From Aliarcobacter cryaerophilus (lineage in GTDB: Bacteria > Campylobacterota > Campylobacteria > Campylobacterales > Arcobacteraceae), in contig NZ_CP060694.1 in assembly GCF_014352935.1 (NCBI RefSeq), positions 620,001 to 684,000 on the forward strand: 64,000 nucleotides of DNA, given 5' to 3'. The position numbers were made by a program, and so were the translations under genes. Below, piece after piece: positions 17,885-26,666 of this stretch. The notes under the pieces are model-generated. The model saw nothing but the letters and a program-made list of their open reading frames with translations, had not been told where the DNA came from and did not search any database. The number at the start of each line of letters is the position of its first letter. Position 1 is the first letter of the stretch.

Positions 17885-18999
17885 CAATCTTTTATTAGAT
17901 GTTCATATCTTTTATCTGTTAAAAGTTTCATAAATGCTACTAAAGCATCTATTTTTCTATCAGTTTGAGCATTTGCTTTTAGCTCTTTTAATGAAATTGT
18001 ATCTTTATGTTCAGGTTCATCCCAAGGAAGATTTGTCTCAGGATTTAAAGTTCTCTCTTTGTTATTGTATTTATCATAAAATTCAACAACTGTTCTTAAA
18101 TCTTTAAATACACCATTATGCATATACGGAGCAGTAACTGCAACATTTCTTAGAGTAGGAGTTTTGTATTTTCCTAAATTTTCATCTTTATTTTTAATAT
18201 TTGGGTTTGCTGCTAAACCTAAATCTTTTTCATTTATACCATTTTTCTCTCTTAATTCATTATTTACAGGAACTCCAATATTATGAAACTCATAGTTTGT
18301 AAATGTTTCACCAGCTTTTCCTTCGCCTTTTAAGACATGACATGAGGCACAAGAGTTATTGTTGTTTGAGAAAAATATTGACATTCCTAAATCTTCAAGA
18401 GGAGTTAAATCATACTCTCCTTTTAAATATCTATCATACTTTGAATCAAATGGTGAAAATTCATCACTTCTTTCAAAACTGGCAATCGCTTGTGTCATTG
18501 CTATATAAGCATTTTCATAATTTTTAAAAATATCTTTTCCAAATAGAGATTTAAAACTCTCTACATAAAAACTATTCTCTTTTAATCTACCAACTACCTC
18601 TTTTTTACTTTCCATTCCCATTTCAATAGGATTTAGTGGTGGACCACCAGCTTGTCCTTCCAAAGTTGCCTCTCTTCCATCCCAAAATTGACCACCTACA
18701 TAAAATCCTTTTTTTGCATTAAAATGAAAATCTGGAGAAAATTTTGCATAAGAAGCTGTTGGAGCTTGACGATCACCTAAAGATTTTAAATCATCACCTA
18801 AAGATGCCATTTTTGAAACACCATTATCTCTATCATCTATAAATGCTGCTTCTGGATTGTGACAAGTTGCACAACTTTGAGTTCTATTTTTTGATAAATT
18901 AACATCAAAAAAAAGTGCTTTACCTAAATCCTCTTTTGAAATATTATTTGCTAGTAACTTTATTCCTAAAAATATTGTTATTAAAACTAATTTTTTCAT
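17884..18999 (-). CDS. Di-heme cytochrome c peroxidase (MauG/CcpA family)
   Basis: Exported di-heme protein of 371 residues. It has a signal peptide (MKKLVLITIFLGIKLLAN), two c-heme sites CATCH (after residue 40) and CASCH (mid-protein), and the family C-terminal motif TPTLRNVAVTAPYMHNGVF. It would reduce peroxide, or oxidise a partner like MauG, in the periplasm. The start lies 56 nt inside the upstream gene but has a strong AGGAGG site. It is the last gene of the Fur-box operon; the C-terminal peroxidase motifs favour the peroxidase over the thiol-oxidoreductase type. Confidence 0.92.
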   Translation of the reverse strand: MKKLVLITIFLGIKLLANNISKEDLGKALFFDVNLSKNRTQSCATCHNPEAAFIDDRDNGVSKMASLGDDLKSLGDRQAPTASYAKFSPDFHFNAKKGFYVGGQFWDGREATLEGQAGGPPLNPIEMGMESKKEVVGRLKENSFYVESFKSLFGKDIFKNYENAYIAMTQAIASFERSDEFSPFDSKYDRYLKGEYDLTPLEDLGMSIFFSNNNNSCASCHVLKGEGKAGETFTNYEFHNIGVPVNNELREKNGINEKDLGLAANPNIKNKDENLGKYKTPTLRNVAVTAPYMHNGVFKDLRTVVEFYDKYNNKERTLNPETNLPWDEPEHKDTISLKELKANAQTDRKIDALVAFMKLLTDKRYEHLIKD

Positions 19000-19900
19000 A
19001 AAATCCTCCTTTTTTTAATAAATTTATAAATGGTCTAAAATATAAATCTTTTATGCTTATATATTCACTCATCTGGTTTTTTCTAAGTCCGAATTTTAAA
19101 ATATTTACATCTTTTGAAAGAGCTAGTGTTCCAAAAACTCTATCCCAAATTGCAATATAACCACCATAATTTTTATTAAAATGTTTTTTATCATGATGTA
19201 TTTGATGTTGTTTGGGAGATAAAAACCATTTTTCTATAAATGAAAAATATGAAAAAGGAACATGTGAGTGCCTTAAATTTGAACCAAAAATTGAAGAGAT
19301 AAACACTAAAGCATTTACTCCAAAAATCATATATAAATTTATTTTTGCACCAAATAAATATATAAAAATTCCTGTTACAAAACCAACACTTAGTGAATAT
19401 CTAAGCCCAAAAAGAAAATTTTCAACAAAATGAACTCTATAAAATGTAATAGGTGTTAAAACTTTTGCACTATGGTGAACTTTATGAAACTCCCACAAAA
19501 ATGGAATGGTATGTAAAAATCTATGTAACCAATATCTAGTAAAATCACTAAAAATAAAAATAGCTATTGTATAAAATATTGTAATTTGAAAATATGAAAA
19601 AGAGTTAAACTCTATAAATCCAAAATTTTGATATAAAAATTTATTTGTAAAAAGTGCCACATTTTTTGCACTTAAAATAAAAGGAACAAGCAAAAAAATA
19701 TTTACTAAATTTGCTAAAAAAAAGTAAATATAATCAAGTTTTGCACTAGGATGTAACCACAATTTTGAAGATAATATAACTCTACTATTTTTTTTTGAAA
19801 AATAGTAGTAGATAAATGCCAAAAAAATTGAAGCCAGCAAATAGAGCCAATAGACTCTTTTGTTTGGATTTGTTAAAAAATCAAAGGCAAAATAGTCCAA
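18944..19900 (-). CDS. Sterol desaturase / fatty acid hydroxylase family membrane protein
   Basis: Membrane di-iron enzyme of 318 residues. Several hydrophobic segments surround the histidine clusters HRFLHTIPFLWEFHKVHHSAK (HxxxH and HxxHH), RHSHV and PKQHQIHH, the ligand pattern of the fatty-acid hydroxylase superfamily. The substrate is unknown; a lipid is likely. It lies 4 nt downstream of an imelysin gene and its 3' end overlaps the peroxidase gene, so it belongs to the iron-linked operon, where a di-iron membrane enzyme is an unexpected member. Confidence 0.88.
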   Translation of the reverse strand: MDYFAFDFLTNPNKRVYWLYLLASIFLAFIYYYFSKKNSRVILSSKLWLHPSAKLDYIYFFLANLVNIFLLVPFILSAKNVALFTNKFLYQNFGFIEFNSFSYFQITIFYTIAIFIFSDFTRYWLHRFLHTIPFLWEFHKVHHSAKVLTPITFYRVHFVENFLFGLRYSLSVGFVTGIFIYLFGAKINLYMIFGVNALVFISSIFGSNLRHSHVPFSYFSFIEKWFLSPKQHQIHHDKKHFNKNYGGYIAIWDRVFGTLALSKDVNILKFGLRKNQMSEYISIKDLYFRPFINLLKKGGFYEKISFNNNIFRNKVTSK

Positions 19901-19903
19901 GGT

Positions 19904-20845
19904 TTAATCTCCATCTGCATCTAAAATTTCAGCTTTAAGTCCCAATTTATCAATAATCGTAATATAGTATAAATCATGAATTTGTGAAGTCAAATCAAAA
20001 AGTTTTTTTGCATTTGTAAAATCATCTTTAGGAAGAGATTTTAACTCTTTTTTTGCTTCATCTATTTTTGCAATAACAGCTTCTAGCTCATGTGTTGCAT
20101 TTTTATCTTTTGCTAAATTAAGAAGATTTATATAACCTTCATTTGCAATCATCTCTTTTTGAGCATCTAAAATTGAATCTATAGCTTCAAAAGAGTTTTG
20201 GCTTAAGAAATACTCAGCTCTACTATTTTTTGCATCATTTTTATATTTTGTTGAAAATCCTGCTGGATTTCCAATTCTCCACTCTTTTAGTCTATAAGAA
20301 GATGCAACAAGTGTATTTATAAGTTTTGCATTGTCATCATCTTTTATTATTGGATTTTTTAGATAAGTTTCATAAACAGTTTTTATATCTTCAAGATTTT
20401 TTATAATTGAGTTTAAAATCTCTCTTCCTATCTCTTTTTTTCTATCATTTAACTCTTTTGAAGAGTAAAGCAGATATTCCAAAGCATTTATTGTTTTAAA
20501 TGAGTTTTTAAATAGTGCTTTTTTTATATCCAAATTGCCATCTATAACTCTTTGCATTTGAGAATTTAAATCCTCTTTTAAATTGTTAAAAACATCAATA
20601 TATCTTGGAGTATCTAAATAATCGCTATTTATTTCCCCAGCGAGATAGTTTGCTTCAACTCTTTTCCAATCTTTTAAAAACTTTGTAAAGTTTTCATCAT
20701 TTAACTCTTTTTGTAATTTTTTTGCACTATTTATAGCACTTTGTGTATCTTTTAGTGCTACATTTTTTATAACACTTTGAAAAATTGTTTCATTTGCAAA
20801 AACAACTCCTGTTAAAAATATTAATATTAAAAATATTTTTTTCAC
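19904..20845 (-). CDS. Imelysin-family periplasmic protein (second copy)
   Basis: Exported helical protein of 313 residues with a signal peptide (MKKIFLILIFLTGVVFAN). It resembles imelysin (peptidase M75-like) proteins through DWKRVEANYLAGE, KTINALEYLLYSSKE and YRLKEWRIGNPAGF. The GxHxxE signature of the family is here reduced to NALEYLL, so the His is missing. Family members are iron-regulated and linked to iron handling; protease activity is doubtful. Its start overlaps the stop of the di-heme gene by 1 nt. Confidence 0.82.
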   Translation of the reverse strand: MKKIFLILIFLTGVVFANETIFQSVIKNVALKDTQSAINSAKKLQKELNDENFTKFLKDWKRVEANYLAGEINSDYLDTPRYIDVFNNLKEDLNSQMQRVIDGNLDIKKALFKNSFKTINALEYLLYSSKELNDRKKEIGREILNSIIKNLEDIKTVYETYLKNPIIKDDDNAKLINTLVASSYRLKEWRIGNPAGFSTKYKNDAKNSRAEYFLSQNSFEAIDSILDAQKEMIANEGYINLLNLAKDKNATHELEAVIAKIDEAKKELKSLPKDDFTNAKKLFDLTSQIHDLYYITIIDKLGLKAEILDADGD

Positions 20846-22215
20846 TATAACTCCTCTAAAAATTTAATTAGTTTTTCTCTTTGGTTTTTATCTAAATTCA
20901 TATATGATTCACGGCTTTGTTTAGCCTCTCCACCATGCCATAAAATAGCTTCTTCAAAATTTCTAGCTCTTCCATCATGAAGCAGTCTAGGTCTGTTTTT
21001 TGTTATTTTTTCATGCAAAGATATTCCCCATAGTGGTGCAGTTCTCCACTCTTTTTCATTTGCTTCAAATTCAACTCTTCCATCTGCTAAATCTTCACCC
21101 ATATCATGAAGTAAAAAGTCTGAAAATGGAGATATTTCAAAACCTAATTTTGTCGTAAAGCTACTTATATGGCACTTTGAACAGTTAATAGCTTCAAAAA
21201 TAGCAAATCCCTCTTTATACTCATTTCGGTTTTTATTTGCACTATAAGTTTTTAGATTTCTTAAATAATAAGTTATCGCTTCTAATCTTTCATCTGGAAG
21301 ATCGATTATCTCTTTTGCTTTAGAAGCTTCTAAACACTCTTTTTGGAAGCTTGTGCATTTTTTGTTTGGTTCAATTGTTGTTGTAAGTCCTATATCATTT
21401 GAAGCTGCAAATGCAACTTGCTCTTTTAGTTTTGCAACACTAGCTTTGTGAGTATATCTTCCTAGCTCATATTTTTTTGAAATTGGTGAATATACAAAAT
21501 TTGCTTTTCCACTTATTCCATCACCATTTTTATCATCAATATCTTGGTTTTTTAAAATCTCTTTTTCATCTATTAAATCTATCAAAGCCATACCATTTAA
21601 ACTTTGAGCTAGCCTATATGAAATTACACTATTTTCTTTTAGTTCTCCATAATTTAGATTTTCTAAACTATATTTTGGTTTTTGTAAAATCACTGTTTCA
21701 CCATCTGGGAATTTAACTTCAAAATCTTCAAAATCTATTTTGATATTTCCTTCAAAAGGAACTTTCAAATTACCATTAATAGCTAATTGTTCTCCATAAA
21801 CAGGCTCTGGAATAAATCCTTTTTTCTTTAAAATATCTCTGTGCTGAAAACTATCATCTGATTTTATTGACAATCTTGCAATTAAAGCTCTTGAAGTTAA
21901 ATTATCTTTAGTAAAAAGTTCTCCACGACCATTTTTTGGGTGACAAGAGATACAACTATTTGCATTAAAAAGTGGTCCTAATCCATCTCGTGCAGTTGTA
22001 ACACTAGGTGCTTTTACCCAAGGAATATTAAAAAAGCTTCTTCCTAACATAAAAATATCAGTTTGTTCATTATTTAAACCATCAATTGGTTTTAAAAGTA
22101 GCTTACTATGTTTTTCATTTGATATATAATTATCATCAAGATTAAATGCAAAAAGCCCTATGCAAAATATTGCAGTAAGGCTTTTTAAAAATATAATCTT
22201 TTTTATAGATTTCAT
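20845..22215 (-). CDS. Di-heme oxidoreductase (DUF1111 family)
   Basis: Exported c-type cytochrome of 456 residues with an N-terminal hydrophobic signal segment and heme sites CISCH (about residue 88) and CSKCH (about residue 345). The C-terminal block DMGEDLADGR...WRTAPLWGISLH...LLHDGRARNFEEAILWHGGEA is characteristic of the di-heme oxidoreductase (DUF1111) group, often labelled thiol oxidoreductase. These genes commonly stand beside imelysins. The reaction is not known. It abuts both neighbouring imelysin genes. Confidence 0.9.
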   Translation of the reverse strand: MKSIKKIIFLKSLTAIFCIGLFAFNLDDNYISNEKHSKLLLKPIDGLNNEQTDIFMLGRSFFNIPWVKAPSVTTARDGLGPLFNANSCISCHPKNGRGELFTKDNLTSRALIARLSIKSDDSFQHRDILKKKGFIPEPVYGEQLAINGNLKVPFEGNIKIDFEDFEVKFPDGETVILQKPKYSLENLNYGELKENSVISYRLAQSLNGMALIDLIDEKEILKNQDIDDKNGDGISGKANFVYSPISKKYELGRYTHKASVAKLKEQVAFAASNDIGLTTTIEPNKKCTSFQKECLEASKAKEIIDLPDERLEAITYYLRNLKTYSANKNRNEYKEGFAIFEAINCSKCHISSFTTKLGFEISPFSDFLLHDMGEDLADGRVEFEANEKEWRTAPLWGISLHEKITKNRPRLLHDGRARNFEEAILWHGGEAKQSRESYMNLDKNQREKLIKFLEEL

Positions 22216-23565
22216 TTACAGTTTTGTCTCTTCTGGATCTGTAACATCATCTGTTGATAGTTTGATATTATTTGCTTTTGCAACAGTTATCATCTCATCA
22301 CCTAATTTTCTTAGCTCATTTTTAAGTTTTACTAAAACTTTTGCTTGTGGATGCTCTGGTCTGATTTGGTAGTCAAAGTGAGCTTGCGTTTTTGCAATTT
22401 TATCTACACTATCTATTTTTTCTTCAATATCACTCATAAGTTTTAAAACTCTGTTTTTATCATCTTTATTTAGTGAATCAAGTAGAGATTCTCCATATTT
22501 TTTACCATTGTATGTAGAAGTTAAAATATTTTTAAATCCTTCATAGTTTTTTACTAAATCTCTATGAGTATTATCAGAGAAGCAAGAGTGCTCATCTTCT
22601 TCGCTAGGAGTTAAAACAGCAACAGCAACTCTTTCGTTTGCAAGTTCAGATTTTATAAATACACCCATTCCAGCAATAATTTGTTTCATTGTCTCTTTTT
22701 TATCTAAATTTTTATCTTTTTCTTTACCTTTTAATTTACCCAAAAGAGCCGCTCTATAAAGTCCAGCATTACCTTTAATATCTTTTTCCCAAGCACTTGT
22801 AACAACACTTAAATCTTCAACTAATTTTTGTGTAACAACACTTAAATACTCTAATCTTCTTTTTGCATCTTTGTCTGTTGTAAAATCACTAAGTGGTCTT
22901 AAACCAGCTACCATTGCGCCGTTTGTAATTTTATCTTCTAAGAAGTTGTTATAATCTTGATCTTGTCCCCAAAGCAAGAACTCAATAGCATGGTAACCAG
23001 TTGAAACATTTGCTTCTCCACCATTTTCGTTAAGTTCTGTTAAAGCTTCAACTGTAATTTTTGTAACATCAACTTCTTTTGATTCTTCACCACCTGGATT
23101 AAACTTTCCAATAGTATCTATAATATTTCCCGATGTTCTTTTTCCATCTGCATCAATAGTATAATCAATCATATTTTCATCAAGTGGCCAAGCATTAATT
23201 TGTCCCTCTAAGGCACCATAAGTTTCTGCTATCCAACCATCTTCAGAATCAATTGGACCATTTGCAAGCCTAAAAATTTCAGTACTTCCATATGACTCTC
23301 TTGCTTGTAACCAAGCTTTTTTTGCACTATCAAGATTTTCTTGAGTTGGATTTGAAACAAATTTATCAATAGAAATTTTTAAATTCTTTGCATCTTTTAG
23401 TGCATCTGTGTAATTGTCAAGAGCTATATTTGAATAGCTTTCAAGAAATGATAAGTTTTTTGAAACATTAGAAGTTGTCTCGTTTTTTGAAGTAACAGCA
23501 CCTGAACTTATTGCTAAAGAAGCAGCAATTGATAAAGAGACTAAAAGCTTATTAGTAAATCTCAT
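22216..23565 (-). CDS. Imelysin-family iron-regulated periplasmic protein
   Basis: Exported protein of 449 residues with a signal peptide ending near SSGAV. It carries the imelysin signature GxHxxE as GYHAIEFLLWGQD (about residue 195) plus the paired motifs AWLQARESYGSTEIFRLANGPID and LNAWPL-like QINAWPLDENMIDY. Family members such as IrpA and ICMP are iron-regulated and have been proposed to bind iron or heme. First gene of the operon, 69 bp downstream of a perfect Fur-type palindrome and with an AAGGAT site. Confidence 0.93.
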   Translation of the reverse strand: MRFTNKLLVSLSIAASLAISSGAVTSKNETTSNVSKNLSFLESYSNIALDNYTDALKDAKNLKISIDKFVSNPTQENLDSAKKAWLQARESYGSTEIFRLANGPIDSEDGWIAETYGALEGQINAWPLDENMIDYTIDADGKRTSGNIIDTIGKFNPGGEESKEVDVTKITVEALTELNENGGEANVSTGYHAIEFLLWGQDQDYNNFLEDKITNGAMVAGLRPLSDFTTDKDAKRRLEYLSVVTQKLVEDLSVVTSAWEKDIKGNAGLYRAALLGKLKGKEKDKNLDKKETMKQIIAGMGVFIKSELANERVAVAVLTPSEEDEHSCFSDNTHRDLVKNYEGFKNILTSTYNGKKYGESLLDSLNKDDKNRVLKLMSDIEEKIDSVDKIAKTQAHFDYQIRPEHPQAKVLVKLKNELRKLGDEMITVAKANNIKLSTDDVTDPEETKL

Positions 23566-23633
23566 TTTAAAATCCTTGTAATATTAAATTTTTTTAAAAT
23601 TAAATCTAAAAAAAACTTTGAGTTTACTTAAAA

Positions 23634-23648
23634 TGATAATAATTATCA
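23634..23648. promoter_or_regulatory. Fur box
   Basis: TGATAATAATTATCA is a perfect 7-1-7 inverted repeat matching the Fur operator core. It lies between the AsmA-like gene and the imelysin start at 23565, on the upstream side of the five-gene operon. Related palindromes occur at 29455 and 61271. Confidence 0.8.
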
Positions 23649-23653
23649 AGATA

Positions 23654-25168
23654 TTAAAAAAGAGATTTAATTCCTTTTAAAAGCTCAATTTTTTGTGCAT
23701 CATCCTCTTTATTTATATACTTATCTAATTTTTTTTCTAAAATATTTTTTATTAAATCTTGTACATCTACTATTATTTTAGGTTTATTTAAATCATCTTC
23801 AAGTTTTACAGAAAATATATTTTTATTTAGATTTATATCTAGTTTTGTATCTATTATATTTTTATTAAAATCTATAAAACTATCTTTTGATTTAATATCA
23901 CTTTTTTTAGATGTTAAATTAAGATTTGAGTATATTTTTTTGTTATCAATCTTGCTATTTATAGCTCCTATTTCAAATATCTCTTTACTTAAATCTATTT
24001 TTGTAAAATCTTCTATTTTTTGAATAAAGTTATTTTTTATAAAATTACCATTTTTAACTTCAATATTTATATTTCCAATCTTTGAGATAATATTATAATT
24101 TGAATCTAAAGATAAATTTGAGTTAAAAAACTGATCTTTATTTAAAATATATAAAAGTTTTAAAGAGTTTGCATCTTTTAACTTTAAATCTAAATTATCA
24201 TCCAAAAGTACAAAGTTTGCAACCCCATCAGCAATATTTGAATTTCCATCTATTTTTAGAGTTTTTTGATTTTTATTTATGTTACCAACTACTTTTAAAT
24301 CTCCGTTTAATGCAATATTTATAAACTCTTCAATTTGTCTTAAATTTAAAATATCTAAAAAATAGCTAGAGCTTATATCTTTTGTAACTAAATCAATAAT
24401 CAAATTTTTCATATCTAAATTTGCTAAACTTGAAATTAGTTTTATATCACTTAAAACATTTGTATTTTCTAGTTTATTTAAGCTTTTTAAATTATAAGTT
24501 ATAGTCTGCTTTATAGGGAAATTAAACTCTTTTTGAACTATTTCATTGTTTATTTTTCCATCGTTTATATCAAATAAAAAATCACCATTAAAAAAATTAC
24601 TACTATTTTTTATAAGTTTTGCATTTAGATTTAGTTTCCCAAAACTATAAATAGGCTCACTTAAAAGTGCTAAAAGTTCATCCATATTTGCATTTTTAAT
24701 ATCTAAATCTAAGCTTTTTATATCTGTTTTATTTAGATTTATCTCATATTTTGTTGAGCTGTTTGCTATATTTGAAGTTCCTATTATTGTACTTAATCCA
24801 TTTTTTGTAATTAAATCACCATTTGCTTGCAAAGAGCCTTTTAACTCTTTTTGTACAATATTATTAAAAATTGATAAATCTTTTATATCTATTTTATAGA
24901 TAAATTCTGCTTTTAAATCAAATAAAGAGTTTATTTTTCCATCTATTTTTACTTTAGAACTATCATTTATATTTGCAACTAAATTTATATTATTTGTATC
25001 TATTATAAAAGTATCAAATTTTAGTTTGAAATCATTTTGTTTTTCATTAAAACTATTTTCGATATATTTAGAAATAGTGCTGTTTCCAATCTTTGTAAAA
25101 AAAAGCATATAAAATATTCCAAATATAGAAATAACAAAAATAAATATAATTAATATAAATTTTTTCAT
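23654..25168 (-). CDS. Membrane-anchored periplasmic AsmA-like protein of unknown function
   Basis: I do not recognise a precise family. The 504 residues begin with one membrane segment (about 5-24) and continue as a long beta-rich, Asn/Lys/Asp/Ile-rich domain with repeated xLDLKxANxxxLL-type strands, the look of AsmA/TamB-like repeating beta-groove proteins. Those are anchored in the inner membrane and linked to lipid transport or outer-membrane assembly; that role is inference. It stands alone, divergent from atpE, with a GGAAGTGA site before the ATG, and ends just before the Fur box. Confidence 0.6.
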   Translation of the reverse strand: MKKFILIIFIFVISIFGIFYMLFFTKIGNSTISKYIENSFNEKQNDFKLKFDTFIIDTNNINLVANINDSSKVKIDGKINSLFDLKAEFIYKIDIKDLSIFNNIVQKELKGSLQANGDLITKNGLSTIIGTSNIANSSTKYEINLNKTDIKSLDLDIKNANMDELLALLSEPIYSFGKLNLNAKLIKNSSNFFNGDFLFDINDGKINNEIVQKEFNFPIKQTITYNLKSLNKLENTNVLSDIKLISSLANLDMKNLIIDLVTKDISSSYFLDILNLRQIEEFINIALNGDLKVVGNINKNQKTLKIDGNSNIADGVANFVLLDDNLDLKLKDANSLKLLYILNKDQFFNSNLSLDSNYNIISKIGNINIEVKNGNFIKNNFIQKIEDFTKIDLSKEIFEIGAINSKIDNKKIYSNLNLTSKKSDIKSKDSFIDFNKNIIDTKLDINLNKNIFSVKLEDDLNKPKIIVDVQDLIKNILEKKLDKYINKEDDAQKIELLKGIKSLF

Positions 25169-25221
25169 AAATCACTTCCCAAAGTTTAAATTGCTTTATC
25201 TTACTTTTAGTTTACTTAAAA

Positions 25222-25298
25222 TATAATCTCAGCCATCAAAGTACTTTGTAGGGATACGCAAGCCGAACAGACTTTGAAAATATTTATAAGGATTTAAG
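25222..25298 (+). promoter_or_regulatory. atpE promoter (-10 TATAAT) and about 65-nt leader
   Basis: TATAAT at 25222-25227 predicts a start near 25234. The leader holds the 12-bp palindrome CAAAGTACTTTG (25237-25248) and a distant ACTTTG (25271-25276) that can pair with CAAAGT, enclosing a GC-richer segment. It is a structured leader by eye; no known riboswitch class fits. Confidence 0.5.
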
Positions 25299-25613
25299 AT
25301 GAAAAAAATCGTTCTTTTAGTACTAGCATTCGCTGGTTTTGCATTTGCTGCAGATGCTGCAGTTGCAAATGAGACTTTAAAAGCATACTCTGTAGTTGCT
25401 GCTGGAATTGGACTTGGATTAGCTGCTCTTGGTGGAGCTATTGGTATGGGTAATACTGCTGCTGCAACTATTGCTGGAACTGCTAGAAACCCAGGTCTTG
25501 GTGGAAAATTAATGACTACAATGTTTATTGCATTAGCTATGATTGAAGCACAAGTTATTTATGCACTTGTTATCGCTATGATCGCACTTTATGCAAATCC
25601 ATTTTTAGGGTAA
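25299..25613 (+). CDS. atpE: ATP synthase F0 subunit c
   Basis: Proteolipid of the rotor ring of F1Fo ATP synthase. The 104-residue chain has a signal-like N-terminus (residues 1-18, ending FAFAADA) followed by two membrane helices; GMGNTAAATIAGTARNPG is the polar loop and the ion-binding Glu lies in AMIEAQVIYALV. The residue after the Glu is Ala, not Ser or Thr, which favours proton rather than sodium coupling. The gene stands alone, as usual in Campylobacterota, and has its own promoter and terminator. Confidence 0.96.
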   Translation: MKKIVLLVLAFAGFAFAADAAVANETLKAYSVVAAGIGLGLAALGGAIGMGNTAAATIAGTARNPGLGGKLMTTMFIALAMIEAQVIYALVIAMIALYANPFLG

Positions 25614-25649
25614 GCTTTTAAATCTAACCAGATTTAATAAAAACTAAAA

Positions 25650-25678
25650 GGCTTGAGATTTTATCTCAAGTCTTTTTT
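25650..25678. terminator. Intrinsic terminator after atpE
   Basis: CTTGAGAT pairs with ATCTCAAG around a 3-base loop and is followed by TCTTTTTT on the plus strand. The AAAA side also suits the converging minus-strand ABC operon. Confidence 0.85.
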
Positions 25679-26645
25679 ATTTGTAGTAAAAATTATCATC
25701 TGGTAACTTCCCGCCAATTATTTTACTATCATTTTCAAGTAATACATTAAAGAAAAACTCTAAATCTTTTTTACTATTTTGAGCATTTATATTTTCAAAT
25801 TTAATATAATCAATTGAATCAGCTAAACCATTAACCTCCAACATTGGTAGTGTTTTAACTACAAGTTCACTAGCATCTTTTTGATTTGATTTATACCAGT
25901 TTATAGCTTTTTCATACTCTTCTAAGATTTTAGTAATTAATTCCTCTTTTCCTTTTGTTTCACCAATGATTGCTAATCCTGCTTGTGGAATTTTTGGTTC
26001 AACTTCAAATAATCTTCCCCAATCTTTTTGTAAATCAACACTTCTATATAAATCAGGGGCTATTAATTTAACAGGAAAAGAGCCTGTTTTTCGTAGCGCA
26101 ATAGAAATTGCAGGTTCTGCTAAAAGTGCATGATCTGCTCTTCTTAAAATCAACATCTGCATTGCATCAATAGGAGTTGCAACATATGTTAATTTAAAAT
26201 CTTTTTTTATATTAAGATTTGCTTTTTTTATAAGTGCTTGAAAAATAATATCAGGCATATCAGCTCTAAATGGAACAATAATTTCCTTATTTTTAAAATC
26301 TTCTATGGTTTTTAAATTTTTATCACGACTAACAAGTCCCAAAATTCCCCAAGTTGAAACATTTAATAACTTCAAATCTATACCTTTGTTGTATAAATTT
26401 GCAGCTACATTTGTAGGAAGAGCTATAAAATCAACCTCTTTTTTAAGTATCAATGCTCTTAGCTCATCAGGATTATTCCAAAGTTTAAACTCTATTTTTT
26501 TTCCAATATCTTTTAAAGCATTTTGTTCTATCATATACAGTATTGGATGAGATACACTTGCTATTGGTCCTGCTATTACTATTGTATTCTCATCTTTTGC
26601 AAATAAGTTTAATAAAAGTGTAAATACTAAAACTATTTTTTTCAT
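25677..26645 (-). CDS. ABC transporter periplasmic substrate-binding protein (NitT/TauT type)
   Basis: Exported binding protein of 322 residues with a short signal peptide (MKKIVLVFTLLLNLFAK). The layout matches NMT1/SsuA-like proteins: VIAGPIASVSHPILYMIEQ, a WNNPDELRALILKKEVDFIALPTNVAANLYNKG segment and a second lobe with RADHALLAEPAISIAL. The ligand is unknown; relatives bind nitrate, sulfonates, taurine, thiamine precursors or carboxylates. It is the last gene of a four-gene unit with nnrS, an ATPase and a permease. Confidence 0.88.
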   Translation of the reverse strand: MKKIVLVFTLLLNLFAKDENTIVIAGPIASVSHPILYMIEQNALKDIGKKIEFKLWNNPDELRALILKKEVDFIALPTNVAANLYNKGIDLKLLNVSTWGILGLVSRDKNLKTIEDFKNKEIIVPFRADMPDIIFQALIKKANLNIKKDFKLTYVATPIDAMQMLILRRADHALLAEPAISIALRKTGSFPVKLIAPDLYRSVDLQKDWGRLFEVEPKIPQAGLAIIGETKGKEELITKILEEYEKAINWYKSNQKDASELVVKTLPMLEVNGLADSIDYIKFENINAQNSKKDLEFFFNVLLENDSKIIGGKLPDDNFYYK

Positions 26646-26666
26646 AAATAAATCCTTTTTATTTTT

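Noticed and set aside
25299..25613. Sodium-binding type c subunit
   Set aside because: The residue after the ion-binding Glu is Ala; sodium-type rings usually have Ser or Thr there.
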